From Endotrypanum monterogeii (lineage: Eukaryota > Euglenozoa > Kinetoplastea > Trypanosomatida > Trypanosomatidae), in assembly GCA_000333855.2 (NCBI GenBank), contig CM007320.1, positions 3,566,090 through 3,630,089 on the forward strand: a DNA stretch of 64,000 nucleotides, written 5' to 3'. The position numbers were made by a program, and so were the translations under genes. Below, piece after piece: positions 20,441-31,002 of the stretch. A model generated the notes under the pieces. That model searched no databases. It was not told where the DNA came from and worked only from the letters and a program-made list of their open reading frames with translations. The first letter of the stretch is position 1, and every line of letters begins with the position of its first letter.

Positions 20441-22196
20441 TTTTTTTTCCTTTGGGTGATGATGGGGATGGTGATTGCAAGAGGGGTGATGTTTTATTTT
20501 TATTTTTTAGATTCTACCACGAGCATCATAGAAGTGGAATAAATGCTCGTCGCACACACACTTGCACACGGAGGCTAAGTGGAGGCAAAAGTTGCGATAG
20601 TGATGACGATAACTCAACAGGAAAAAAAGGGAAAATGTATGCGTGCTGGCTGTGATATAAAGCCATGTACAAGAGAAGCGGGTGAGGGGAAAAAAGGCAC
20701 AATATGAATCAAGGATAAAGGGCACACATGGAATGGAAAACACAGGCTTTCTAGTTCACTAGGACTGAACGCACGCGACGGAACCAACAACAATCAAGTG
20801 CCTGTACGTGCGCACCTTTGAAAAAGAGAGGTGCAGCGGGAGCAGGCTGAGCGTGGAATTATCAAAGGGAGTGCGCTCGGGAGAGATACAGCGCGATGCG
20901 GATAACAATAAACGTTGGGTTATTGAAATGCGTGCACCGCCCGTTGGGGTGATGCGTACCTCTTTCCTGTCAGTGTGTAAGCGTGGTCGATGCTTCCGCT
21001 CCCAGAGGGGGGGGGGGCGGGGGGATAGGAAGCTTCAGGGGTGGCCGAAGAGGTATGAGAAGGGGTGGGTTGAAGAATGACACACACACGTTGTAGTGAC
21101 AAACGCCCAAGGAAAAAAGGTAGCAACGCTGGTTGCAGGGGGGAGACGTAAGGAACATGAAAAACAGTGAGGGAAAAGGTTATGGTATGTAGGCGGGGTA
21201 GTTGCTCCTCGATGAGGGAGTTAAACATTCGCAATCAAGGCGTAGTGGAAGGGGGTGGTGGGGTGGGGTGTGGCGCGGCCAGCGATACAGTTCAACAAAG
21301 CAAGCACACGTTCTGCCACACACGCTTTCGAAGGCGGGTCGTTGTGGGAGTCAAGGGAGGAGTTGATAGGAAGGGGGTGCACCTCGAGCCCCGATGGCTG
21401 GTTCCGCGGTGTCAGCTCGTACAGTGAGCGCCGTCGAACTCAAACGGGGAAAGAGGAGACACTGGAAAATACGAAAGATTTGGGGTGCAGTACCCGAGTA
21501 CTTATCGTTTCGCGCAACTGGATATTTAGCTGTGATGTTTCTTTCAGGAAGGGGGAAAAAAGGCGCGGAAGCGACACGAAACCAAGCAATAACAGCGGCC
21601 AAAAAACAAAAAAAAAACAGAAAAACGTTTTGAGATGTTTTGAATAGAAAAAGTCGTCTTGACAATGGGGAGTAGTGCAGAGTTAAATAGGGGCCTACGT
21701 GCAAACGGAGAGGAGGTCTTCTTCGCCGCGAGGAGGGAGGGAGGGAGGGGAAAAAGCAGCACCTTGGAGGATTGGAGTGAAAATAAACATGGAAAGAACT
21801 ACGATGCAATACAATATGGTGATTAAAAAGAAAAATATGGAACCAGGGTGGATGACGGTTTGTTGCTGTATTTTTTTTTCTTTCCGAGGTGGGGGTAGGG
21901 GGACTTCATTCCGTTTGATTGAGTGCAAATCATCCCTGGTCCATGTCGGACAAAAAAACAGAGGAGGAGGAGAGGAGGAGGGACGCAGAGAACCCACTAT
22001 CACGCGCATCCTATGAGATGTGTCCTTTCTCGCGAAAGGACATATATATATATATATATATATATGCGTACATTTCTCGTTTTTTTTTGGGGGGGGAAGA
22101 AGTTGTGTGCTACCCTTCGAAGATCAAGGTGCATGCGTGGCAACTTCTGACTGATCCGTGCGTGGGAAGCTCTCTGAGCAAGTAAACGCGCAGAGT
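20441..22196. other. Spacer between isoaspartate methyltransferase and hydrolase genes
   Basis: 1.75 kb without a supported gene. It holds a G11 run at 21007-21017, A-runs, a purine-rich block at 21723-21750, a (TA)n tract at 22042-22065 and a T8/G8 block near 22080-22096. Confidence 0.5.
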
Positions 22197-22973
22197 TCAT
22201 GGGTGTTTGTTGTCCCAGCTCAGCTGAGTCTTCAGTGAAGTGAGCGGCACAAACCTCACGCCGCAGACCGTCCTCCTCGAGATACTGCCCTCCTTGTCCT
22301 TTGTGAAGACCTGTAACACCTGCTTATCGCCTGGATCAGCAACAGGAATAACGAGGGTACCCCCTTTCCTAAGAAGACGAAAAAAGACTGGAACAAGATC
22401 CTTTGGTGCCGTGGCGCCGACGTGAATCACGTCAAAGGCTTCAGTGCTGCCTACACTGACACCGGGAATAGACTGCGGATTTCGTCCGTCTCCGTGTAGT
22501 AGTGTGATGCGATGCTCTTGGATCCAGTCAGGGAAATGTGTCTTGATGGTACGTTCCGACTGCTTCTGCAGCTCCCGCACATGCTCGATACCGACCACCT
22601 CAAACATCTGTAATGTGCCCTTCCGCCCTGCTGCTTCACACAAGGAGGCGAGAGCTGCTGTCATGTACCCACTGCCACTGCCAACATCCAGGAGCCGTAG
22701 AGGCAAGGGATTGCTTTCATCTGGACCCTGGTGGTGCAGCACAGTCCAACTAGAGAGCTCCAACATCATCGCATGCATGTGCGGCGCGCTAATGGTGACA
22801 CCGAATCCGATAGGAACGGGGCGATCACAGTATGCTACTTGAGGGTTCTGCACAAACCAGCCACGGTCTACGCGGTGCATGGCCTCGATCACCTCTCGGG
22901 TCTTGATGAGACCCTCACGCTGGAGAGCTGCCACCATTCCCGCGTTTGTCTTGGACGAACAGCACCACGCCAT
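22197..22973 (-). CDS. PCMT1: Protein-L-isoaspartate O-methyltransferase
   Basis: 258 residues from the ATG at 22973. The enzyme uses S-adenosylmethionine to methylate L-isoaspartyl residues in aged proteins so that they can revert to normal aspartate, a repair step. Family landmarks are present: the substrate-loop VPIGFGVTISAPHMHAMML (53-71) with the conserved Ser62, SAM motif I LLDVGSGSGYMT (94-105), a GDGR motif (161-164), the motif DVIHVGATAP (181-190), LKGGTLVIPV-type motif LRKGGTLVIPVAD (211-223) and the C-terminal RFVPLT (250-255). The length is slightly above the usual ~225, mainly through an insertion before motif I. No targeting signal is seen, so it is probably cytosolic. Confidence 0.95.
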   Translation of the reverse strand: MAWCCSSKTNAGMVAALQREGLIKTREVIEAMHRVDRGWFVQNPQVAYCDRPVPIGFGVTISAPHMHAMMLELSSWTVLHHQGPDESNPLPLRLLDVGSGSGYMTAALASLCEAAGRKGTLQMFEVVGIEHVRELQKQSERTIKTHFPDWIQEHRITLLHGDGRNPQSIPGVSVGSTEAFDVIHVGATAPKDLVPVFFRLLRKGGTLVIPVADPGDKQVLQVFTKDKEGSISRRTVCGVRFVPLTSLKTQLSWDNKHP

Positions 22974-23916
22974 GTTCTCCAGTGAACACTTTAGGCGGGT
23001 GAGATTTTTTTTTTAAAGCAATTTATTTGGCAGTACGCAGCTACACAAAGGTACCGCCAATGGGGAAAAAAAAAGATCCACTGAGACTACGTGATGTGGA
23101 AACGGTGGCAAAACAACGAGAGGTATCTATCTGTCCAGCTACGGAAGCAAAGGATGCGTACTCGTGTTCACTTTCGGTGTCAGTGAGTCGTTGCTGGCAG
23201 GAATCAGATGAGGGGGGGGGGATAAGGTATCCTCGATACTCAAGTTAGGAGACAGGATTTGAAGATAGAGGACTACGGACAGTTGTGTGGCCGCATTGAA
23301 GTTGTGTCGCTGAACACAAATCATAGGGCGTGTCCCATTGAACCATTCAGAAAACACACTCAGACTCAAAACAAATGTGCGTGGAGAACCGGAGAAAATA
23401 GAAGAAGAAAGAGGGTTAAGCAACATCTGAGAAACTTAGATTAATGGGGATGTACAGGCCGTGAGGCTATCATTCATAACTCGTAGCAGTGCGCGGATTG
23501 CTGACTTACGTGTTTGCACTACTGCGTAAGGCGACAGCGACAGCATGCCTCTGTCTGCACCTTACACTCATTTGTGATGTTCACAGGACTATTTCTCACG
23601 ACACTAAGAGGACTACATGTCATTCAAAGGCCGCTACACTTTCCCCCCAACTCGCCACGAGTCGGCTGCTCGCCGTCCTGATCCTTCACGACACGCGAAG
23701 ACACCAAGCTGTCAGATTTTCGTACACGCTGTTGCAGAAGCTCCCTCCCCCATCTGTGTGACACACAATCACTCTCACACACACAAAGGGTCGTAAACAA
23801 CGTATATTTCGACCAGAGCCGCAACGAAGGGGATACAACTCAACGATAGACCAACGATGCTCCTGGTGAGGGGGACTCCCTATTCAGAAGCTCAGGTAAA
23901 AGGCAAGTTTTCTTCC
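22974..23916. other. Spacer between acyl-CoA-binding protein and isoaspartate methyltransferase genes
   Basis: No supported gene. A T9 run lies just upstream of the methyltransferase start (about 23004-23013) and a G9 run near 23211-23221. No other structure noted. Confidence 0.5.
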
Positions 23917-24900
23917 CTATTGTGCCATGCGCTTTAGTTGAGGAGCGCCGGTTAAGTGCTCCAGATTGGCATATGTACTGGGGTCCAGAAACATCTTCAA
24001 GTGAGAGGCCCATGATGACGCGCTTACTGCAGCCTCAGTCATCGATCGTGCTGAAGGGCGCATTGGCGGCGCCACCATTGATATGTGAGCGGCAATACCG
24101 CTGCTGCTACTAATTGGTTTCCCTAGTGATCCTGTATCGATGGGATTCGGGACGGGAAGAGGTCGATATACAGCACTTTCCTGGTTTGCGGGGCCGTTGA
24201 TGCAAGCGCTAGAGCCTTTCTGCTCGACGCACCGTTCCGTGTCTTCTCGTAGTTTCCGAAGTGCAAGTCGCACAGTCATCAGCTCCGTGGCAAGGTAACG
24301 TATGTTATCGAGTGTGGCAGTAGAGTGCGCGAGAACATCTGCATCCCAAGCGACTTTCTCTCCGTCGGTAAAGATTGACGGCGATGTAATCTGGCACACC
24401 TTTTCGTCAACAGTGATCGGATGGGGCATATGACTCGGGGCGCAAGAGTTCGCAATCACACGAGCGTCGTCACTATCCAAAGGGCTACTGCTGTGTTGCG
24501 TAGAATCGAGTTCCGCGGTCCTCTCGAGTTCCATTTTTCTGAGACGTGATGCCCAATCGAAAGGGGCCTCACGGGCGTCAGGCGCTGATGTGTTCGCCAA
24601 TGGCGCAGCGGATTTCTCCAACTGCATGAGAACCTCCTCGAAATGCTGCACGAAGAAGACCATTGCCTCGAAGGTGGACATACATTCAAGCTGCTTCCAT
24701 GCCTGATGCTTCTTACGCTCTGTCACCTTCCACATGGGCGGGGCCGAAGTCGTGCATTGGCCGTGATCAGCTTGCTGGCGCAGTGCATAAAACATCAGTT
24801 TTTGCATATCCGTGAGCAGTGTTGTCGCCTCCAAGTCACCAACGTAATAGTCGAAGTATTTCACAACTTCGTGGTATTTGTGGGGAAATGCCAGATTCAT
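23917..24900 (-). CDS. Acyl-CoA-binding domain protein with long C-terminal extension
   Basis: 327 residues from the ATG at 24900. Residues 1-95 form an acyl-CoA-binding (ACBP) domain: FDYYVGDLEATTLLTDMQKLMFYALRQQADHGQC and then KKHQAWKQLECMSTFEAM fit the four-helix ACBP pattern, including the HG and AW landmarks. Such domains bind long-chain acyl-CoA and deliver it between enzymes and membranes. By my alignment the usual binding Lys in the second helix (YKQ) is Gln42 here and the Tyr of the fourth helix is Phe83, so affinity may differ. The rest is Ser/Pro-rich linker, then a coiled-coil-like helix near 205-245 (ATLDNIRYLATELMTVRLAL) and a tail with no recognised domain. No transmembrane segment. 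This is a multi-domain ACBD-type protein rather than a minimal 90-residue ACBP. Confidence 0.8.
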   Translation of the reverse strand: MNLAFPHKYHEVVKYFDYYVGDLEATTLLTDMQKLMFYALRQQADHGQCTTSAPPMWKVTERKKHQAWKQLECMSTFEAMVFFVQHFEEVLMQLEKSAAPLANTSAPDAREAPFDWASRLRKMELERTAELDSTQHSSSPLDSDDARVIANSCAPSHMPHPITVDEKVCQITSPSIFTDGEKVAWDADVLAHSTATLDNIRYLATELMTVRLALRKLREDTERCVEQKGSSACINGPANQESAVYRPLPVPNPIDTGSLGKPISSSSGIAAHISMVAPPMRPSARSMTEAAVSASSWASHLKMFLDPSTYANLEHLTGAPQLKRMAQ

Positions 24901-27900
24901 TCCTCTTCGAGAGAAAGAGAGAGAGAAAGGATCGGGGGTAAGGGGCGACCAGAACAGGCGTGCATTCGGGCCAGCCGCTTCTCCGTGCCGTCCAAGTGCC
25001 GAAAATCCCCGTCAAGTGAGCAAAAACAGGGAGTTACGAGATAATCTAGTGGGTTTAGGAACGGGTGGCCGAGAGAGGTGACAAAATATAGCACTCCCGC
25101 ACGCTAAAGCATTGCATTGCGACACCACAGACAAGACGACACTCGTGCGTAGGGTGTGAGATATGAATTGGCGAAGAAATAATTCTCTACCGTGCCGAAT
25201 GGGAAGGCGAGCGGCGTTGCGAGGACCGGAGGAGGAGGGGGAGAGAGAGAGGTCCAGCAAGTGAAGCTAGTTTGATCATACAAGACCGGCTGATGTGCCA
25301 TAACACAGCGCGGAAACGATGCAGAGCTCATGGAGAATGCTACCATCTTTTTCCTATTCTCATCGGTATTTTCTTTCTCGTTTAAAAAAAAAAGAGAAGC
25401 AAACCGCCTGTTTCCGAAACATTCGGCCGCAACGTCGCATCAGCGCAGCAGAGTCCACGCATGTATATATTTACGTATCCCTTGTGTGTGCTACCACGGT
25501 GCACAGCGCGAAAATATGAGGACACCTTTAGTGCATATCGATTTGTTATTTTCTAGTGTACGCGAGTAGGAGGGGGGAACACATGATGGGTTAGTGTGCC
25601 ACACGTAGCACAATCATGTTCAATGAGATTTGCAAGCACAAAGGCCTCGACAAGAAACAAACATTAAGGCGCATAATCTGCTCAGAACCCGGGGAGCTCG
25701 AATAAACAACCTCTCCGCACCAGGCGCATGTGCACACTGGGTCTTTCCCTCTCCACGGTGGATCGTTGCCACGCGCCTCAGCCGCTTTTCGATCCGCTGA
25801 AAGAGAAATTGGCAAAGAAAGTGTGTACTGCAGGGGCGGCGCAGCGATACCTACACGTCACGGGTTCAGTTCGGAGTGAGGAAGAGGAACAGCGATGGGG
25901 CTGTTGCACGAACGCTGATACCAGTCATTCAAAAATTCTTTTTTTTATTAGTCTTGCATTGGTAGCTCGCAGACTTTGCACACACAGACAGTGATTGCAG
26001 ACCCTCTTTAGAAGGCGTACATGACAACTCAAAATTAGCAAGGAAAAAGAACAGTCAGACGCGCGTACACACACGTGAGCAACAACAAACGCAAATATTC
26101 GCCCACATCAACAACAACACCATCAGGAGGACTGCACATAGTACATGAAGGAAGAGGAGAAAGATGGGGCTCAAAAACAAACCACTAAAAAGCAAAATAC
26201 ACACCAAAGCAACCCAGACGAGTAGGAGAAGAAAAAGCGGCTCCCCCCTTCCCCCTCCAAAAAAAATGGGAAAAATATATGCTCGCTACAAAGCAGATGC
26301 TCGCCTGGGTGTATAACCATGTCAAGTATTCGTTTTAAGGGCACACAGCTCACGTGCACGACATTTTGAGTTGATGCACTCTTTTTTTCTTCCCCCTTGA
26401 AGTGTTTTACCACCGTTCGAGTTGCGTGTGAGACCAGAGGGGATTACAGTAGAAAAACACTGTTGTGAATAAGGAATATTTGCAGGTAGCAGAAACAAAG
26501 TGTAAGCCACACTAGTCGAATAGAAGAGCCCCCCCCCCTTTCCAGATCATTGGCTGCACCTAAAATGCGGGTGAAAGGCGAGGCTGCAGCGCAGAAGTGT
26601 GCGGTAGCACCGCGACTAAATCCCACTATGACTATCGATAGGAAAGCCTTTCCCTTTTCAGGTTTCTATCCACACATCTACTTTATCTGGCCTTCGTGCA
26701 GTGTAGACGTCAAGGCGGGGCGACTCTTCTCCGGCTCAATCTTCTTGATGTCCAGGTAGGGGGCCCGATTGTGGAGGGTTGTGGGAGCACTCGGACGGAA
26801 GCGCCATTGTGTCACAGGTGCAAGACACTGGCTAGGTGCGCCGGCGACTTCTTCCATCTCACCGCGTCAGTAGGGTCCTTAAGGAAACGCGGTGTGGATG
26901 CCTGTATAATAGAGTTTGACAATATGTGCAAATATATATGTAAGTATATATATATTTTTTTTCAGGTCTTCAGGTACCTCAACAGCGGTGCGTGGCAAAC
27001 TATAGTGCGTGGGAAAGATGGAAAACTACGCAAGGGTCTGGCGCCAGCGTTGATGCTTTGTTCGTGAGGAGGAGGAGGGCACGAAGGGCGTGCACCTCTC
27101 TTGCCCCCTTGAAAAAAAAAAACATGATATCTTATGTCGCCCGGTGAATCAGTCAGCACGAACTGCGGCACACACACACGCACACACACACACACACACA
27201 CACAGAGAACGACAGACAACTGAAGTTTCTCTGCCACTCACCACAATCACACACTGGGGCACATTCTTAGTCACACGCAGTGATCACTTTCTCAGGGCAA
27301 CATGGCCTACAGAGAAAATGAGGGAGAGTCTCACGCCTGAGGGAGGGGGAGAGGGGAGCCAGAAAATCAGAGGTGGAACACAAAATGTCCACACACACAC
27401 AAAAATGAGCATCCGAGGTATAGAGGAAAGAGAGGCATAACGTTTTTTTTTCCCCTCTCAGCGTAGGAGGCAGATGATCAGTATCGGTGGTGGCGTTGGC
27501 GGATTTAGTCCTCCTCAGAGACGGAGGCGTGCCCTAGCCTGTGCTGGAGGAGCTATCGTAAAGCACCTCTCTTCTACACTTTACCAGAGCAGTGAAAGCC
27601 GCATAAATGCGCACAGACATGTTAACTACGCCTCCGTGTACCTACGCTGTGACATGTCCCTCATATTTCGTCTCGACGAACGGAGGAAGAGGGGAGAGAG
27701 CCGCTCCAAAAAAAAAAAATGTACGCGGTGTTTTCTGCTCCTCTGAGATTTTCTGAATGGAGGCCGTGGACATGAGCCGGAATACACATTTCTCTCTCTT
27801 TATGTATTTGAGGTTATCAGCTGAGAATCAGAGGGAGAAGATGAGAAGAGGCAGACCGAGGCGGAGGGGGGAGGGGAGGGGAGAGGAGGGGAAGGAGGCA

Positions 27901-28375
27901 GCGTGACTTAAAGGTGCGTGGCGCCAAAGGCGCACACACGCACACACTACCGGAGACCCTAGACACACTTCACTACTTACGGAAGACGAAATGAGTAGCG
28001 CTAAGGTGATACGAGGGAAAAGAAAAAGCTGAAAAAAAAAAAGCACTCAAACAAAAAAAAACAAGAACAGAGAAACACGGGCGGCACCGGATTTCTAAAA
28101 AAACAACAACAACAAATGAAGACTCCTTCGAAAAGATGTGCAGCTCACAGCCGCAGCGGTGGTGTGGAGGGCTGCACGTGCAAAGAAGACAACAATAGGT
28201 AGTGGATGCTACTGTGCTACGATGCGGTTCACGTACGCAGATTAGCACAAAAAGGTACGAATACAATTGCCTACTGCGCAATGAAGAACAGAAGAAGAGC
28301 AGGGGAGAAAGACGGTCTGACTTCCGGTTGCGGGGTGGGCGAAAAGATGGGAGTGTGAGGCTCGCATGTGCCCTC
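24901..28375. other. 3.5-kb gene-poor spacer between RG-repeat gene and acyl-CoA-binding gene
   Basis: The longest stretch here without a supported gene. It contains a GA-rich block at 24906-24930, AT-rich tracts near 26931-26956, a (CA)n tract at 27170-27204, many A-runs, and a strongly purine-rich block at 27866-27898 (pyrimidine-rich in sense). A short open frame ending at 25591 has a CTCAWC cluster and a possible splice acceptor in front of it (near 25800), but no suitable ATG. An unrecognised ncRNA or a very long 3' UTR of the RG-repeat gene would both fit. Confidence 0.5.
27170..27204. repeat. (CA)n dinucleotide repeat with one interruption
   Basis: About 17 CA units broken once by a G at 27180, inside the 3.5-kb gene-poor spacer. 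Confidence 0.9.
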
Positions 28376-29500
28376 TTAATACGACCGGTGGTAAGACGTA
28401 CTAGGCCCGTAACCACCACGGTGTGCGTGCGGTTGTGGTGGCCCGTAGTGTTGTTGATGAGGGGGCGGTGGCCCGCCGTAGTGATGAGGCTGTGCTAGGG
28501 GCGGCGGTCCGTATTGATTGTGCGTCGGTGGCAATCCGCCGGTATACTGATGCGACGTGACTGGCGTGCCGTGATGATGCAAATGTGGGGCGCCAAATGG
28601 CTTCGTGTTAGGGGAGTGGAAAAATGGCGGGCCCCCTCGCCCACGGCCCCGCCCCCGCCCACGGCCGCGGCCCCGACCCCGGCCCCGCGATAGGGGCACG
28701 AGGTCCGCGTACAGATCCACCTCCTCATCGGGGTCTGGCAGAGCTGAAATGACGAAAGCCTCCTTCCTCTCCATCTTCATTGGTGGTTGCTCGCTGGCAA
28801 CATCGTCGTGCTCACGCGAGAGAGCAGCTTCTTCGACCACATCCGGCAGGGAGGACGGTGCGCGAGTCGCGGAGGGTCGCAGGGACGGCGTGGGTGCTGC
28901 ACTAGCCTGGTTCGAGAGACCGCGGGATTCGGTTGGGTCAGTGGCTACAGTTGAGGTGCGCGCCTCACCTGTCTCAACGTTCGATGATGGTTCGGGTCTT
29001 GGGGCGGTGGTAGTCACAGGTTCGACATGGGCAGTGACTGCTGACGTTACCTCAGTGACTGTATCACGTTCATTCTTCAGCTCATCCCTCTTCTTCGCCA
29101 TGCGAGCCTTGAAGGCACTGAAACTGAGCGTCGAAGCAGCGGTACTAGTGATGTTTGTGTCGCTGCTGCTGTGCAGCACCTGCACCGAGGTCTCAGTTTC
29201 GCGTGACAATGCTGCGCTGGCGTCCCCCTGCACCGAGGTTGTTCTGCTAGCCTCGAGAGCCTTAGCGACAGCTTCCATAACCTCAGGCTTCACATCTGTA
29301 TGACTGCTTAGCAGGTTATGCAGGGCCGTCAGGGCGGCCTCCGTTACGCTCGCTGGTGTTGCGGGGAGAGCGACAACAGCGTCCGACGCCTCACGCGTAA
29401 GGGTTTTCATTTCCTCAACATCGATGTGGTTGTCTTCCTCGTATTTTTGAAGCACAGACTTCACGTGCTCACGCACCTCGCGTTTGTTTGACAAGGACAT
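28376..29500 (-). CDS. RG-repeat, low-complexity protein (candidate RNA-binding)
   Basis: 374 residues from the ATG at 29500 (19 open codons upstream read as leader). The N-terminal ~80 residues are a predicted helical module of the type KREVREHVKSVLQKYEEDNHIDVEEMKTLTREASDAVVAL; residues ~120-270 are Ser/Thr/Ala/Val-rich with no fold visible. Around 286-306 lies an uninterrupted run of about ten RG dipeptides, and the tail is rich in Gly, Pro, His, Gln and Tyr with repeated HxxYGPPxP units (for example HHYGGPPPPHQQHYGPPQP). Arg-Gly tracts bind RNA and are methylated by arginine methyltransferases, and Tyr/Gln/Pro-rich tails favour condensates, so an mRNP role is likely. No RRM, LSm or zinc finger is seen. 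The identity is unknown. Confidence 0.8.
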   Translation of the reverse strand: MSLSNKREVREHVKSVLQKYEEDNHIDVEEMKTLTREASDAVVALPATPASVTEAALTALHNLLSSHTDVKPEVMEAVAKALEASRTTSVQGDASAALSRETETSVQVLHSSSDTNITSTAASTLSFSAFKARMAKKRDELKNERDTVTEVTSAVTAHVEPVTTTAPRPEPSSNVETGEARTSTVATDPTESRGLSNQASAAPTPSLRPSATRAPSSLPDVVEEAALSREHDDVASEQPPMKMERKEAFVISALPDPDEEVDLYADLVPLSRGRGRGRGRGRGRGRGRGGPPFFHSPNTKPFGAPHLHHHGTPVTSHQYTGGLPPTHNQYGPPPLAQPHHYGGPPPPHQQHYGPPQPHAHRGGYGPSTSYHRSY

Positions 29501-30420
29501 TAGAGAGAGAATCGAACAAAGGAGGGGGGGCGGGTGGATAGAATGGCGCTTGAACAAACTGATGAGAGCCCCCTTTTGCCGTACTGCACCAGCAATACGC
29601 TTTTGAATGCAACGACCGCCGTGTCCGCTGTACGAGAGGCGTCCGACCCGATATGAGGAAGATCTCTAGGGCCCGCACAGGACACGTGCGTATCCAAAAT
29701 GATGAAAAGAGGGGAGAGGGGATACTCGAAACGGGGGAAAAAAAAGCAGCTGTATGTATGTGTTTGTATGTGTATGTACGGTTCAATAGCTGCAGTATTG
29801 CAGCCCAACTCTCGAAAAGGGAAAACGAAGGGGACAGAGCAGAGAAGCAAGTTGTGAGGGACATGTGGGAGTCGCTGATGGAGACCGTAGTTGGCAACTT
29901 TTTGGGAGAGGCACGGTGACGACTATGCTTCTCATCGTCTTTGTAGTGGTGAAGAACACAGGTCACGTTGCCCCGTCTTTGCTTTCACAGACCGCATTCA
30001 AGCCGCGGAACAACGAGCGAGAAAAAAAAGGAAAGTGGAGGGGAGGCGTTGATCGGCGCCGGTGCGAGCCATGTTGTACACGCACATCACTGCGATTGTT
30101 AGCCGTGACGGCTGCCCTGACTTTGAACCTGTGTTACCAAATTTATGCGTTGTGGTTTGGAGGAGTCGTGAGGGTGACTGTAAGAGGGTGGGAGGGGGGG
30201 GGGAGCAGTAGCGGAAGGGGGGGGGCGCGAAACAACATCGCTACTAGAAATGGTCATCAAAAAAAAAACTGGGGCTACTCGGTAATGAAAAATAGGAGGA
30301 GGAGGGAAATCAAGACGCTACCATAATCATACTCGTCCAAGCACATCTACACAGATACATATTTGCTAGCTACTTCTTTCAGATATTGCAAGATACCCTC
30401 GTCTAATGGCGCCACCCGCG
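29501..30420. other. Spacer between the 193-residue membrane protein gene and RG-repeat gene
   Basis: No supported gene. It contains G-rich blocks at 30186-30230 (C-rich in sense), an A9 run at about 30259-30267 and a pyrimidine tract in sense near 29700-29750 that could serve the RG-repeat gene. Confidence 0.5.
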
Positions 30421-31002
30421 TCAAGAAAAGCGGTCCGCAACTTGCCACGTCTTGATACGGTATTCCGCAACGGGGTTGGTCACAAATTCCTTCTCATACA
30501 ACGCCTCACGAACCCGCTGCTGGTCGCGCTGTTGACGCAGTTCATCATGCGAGTAGAGCTGATTTCGTTGGAAGTCACGTTGAAAGTAGCGCTCACGAGC
30601 GACAAATTTGGTGAGGTTATTCCACAGCAGCATTGCACCGAAGCACGTCCAAAAGGACCAACGGATAGATGTCCCGGTTTTGTTCAAGAAGCGCGTGTAG
30701 AGGAAGTTCACAAAGCTGGCACCGAAGAGGCTCGTGACAAGCACAGGGGTACAGCGCGCGTTGGTGTTCATGACGGTGCGCAGGTTCCAGTGGGATTCTC
30801 CATCCGCGGGCTTAAACACGCGCTCCACAAGACCAGCGTTCGGCACCTCGTTGTTCTCCAAGAAAAAGTCAAACTGGCGAAAGTTGGGCTCGAAGCGGTT
30901 ATCTACCATGACTGTCGGCACTGACCCGTGCCAGTTGAACGATGTGGGCCCATTGGCCTTGCCAATCATAAAATGGCCCTGAGCACCGTTGCCACCCGAC
31001 AT
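30421..31002 (-). CDS. Two-helix membrane protein of unknown function, 193 residues
   Basis: Not recognised. The start is the ATG at 31002. Residues 1-80 are soluble and contain HWNLRTVMNTNARC; two hydrophobic helices follow at about 84-104 (CTPVLVTSLFGASFVNFLYT) and 112-132 (SIRWSFWTCFGAMLLWNNL). The C-terminal 60 residues are highly charged and helical (RERYFQRDFQRNQLYSHDELRQQRDQQRVREAL) and end with VTNPVAEYRIKTWQVADRF. A two-helix body with long polar arms is typical of accessory subunits of mitochondrial inner-membrane complexes in trypanosomatids, but no presequence is evident, so a mitochondrial role is only a guess. Composition and codon use look like a genuine gene. Confidence 0.75.
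   Translation of the reverse strand: MSGGNGAQGHFMIGKANGPTSFNWHGSVPTVMVDNRFEPNFRQFDFFLENNEVPNAGLVERVFKPADGESHWNLRTVMNTNARCTPVLVTSLFGASFVNFLYTRFLNKTGTSIRWSFWTCFGAMLLWNNLTKFVARERYFQRDFQRNQLYSHDELRQQRDQQRVREALYEKEFVTNPVAEYRIKTWQVADRFS

Noticed and set aside
25591..25815. Frame with CTCAWC cluster in the 3.5-kb gap
   Set aside because: It begins at a TTG, has only one CxxC-like cluster and no ATG before the last 27 codons; reported only as part of the gap.
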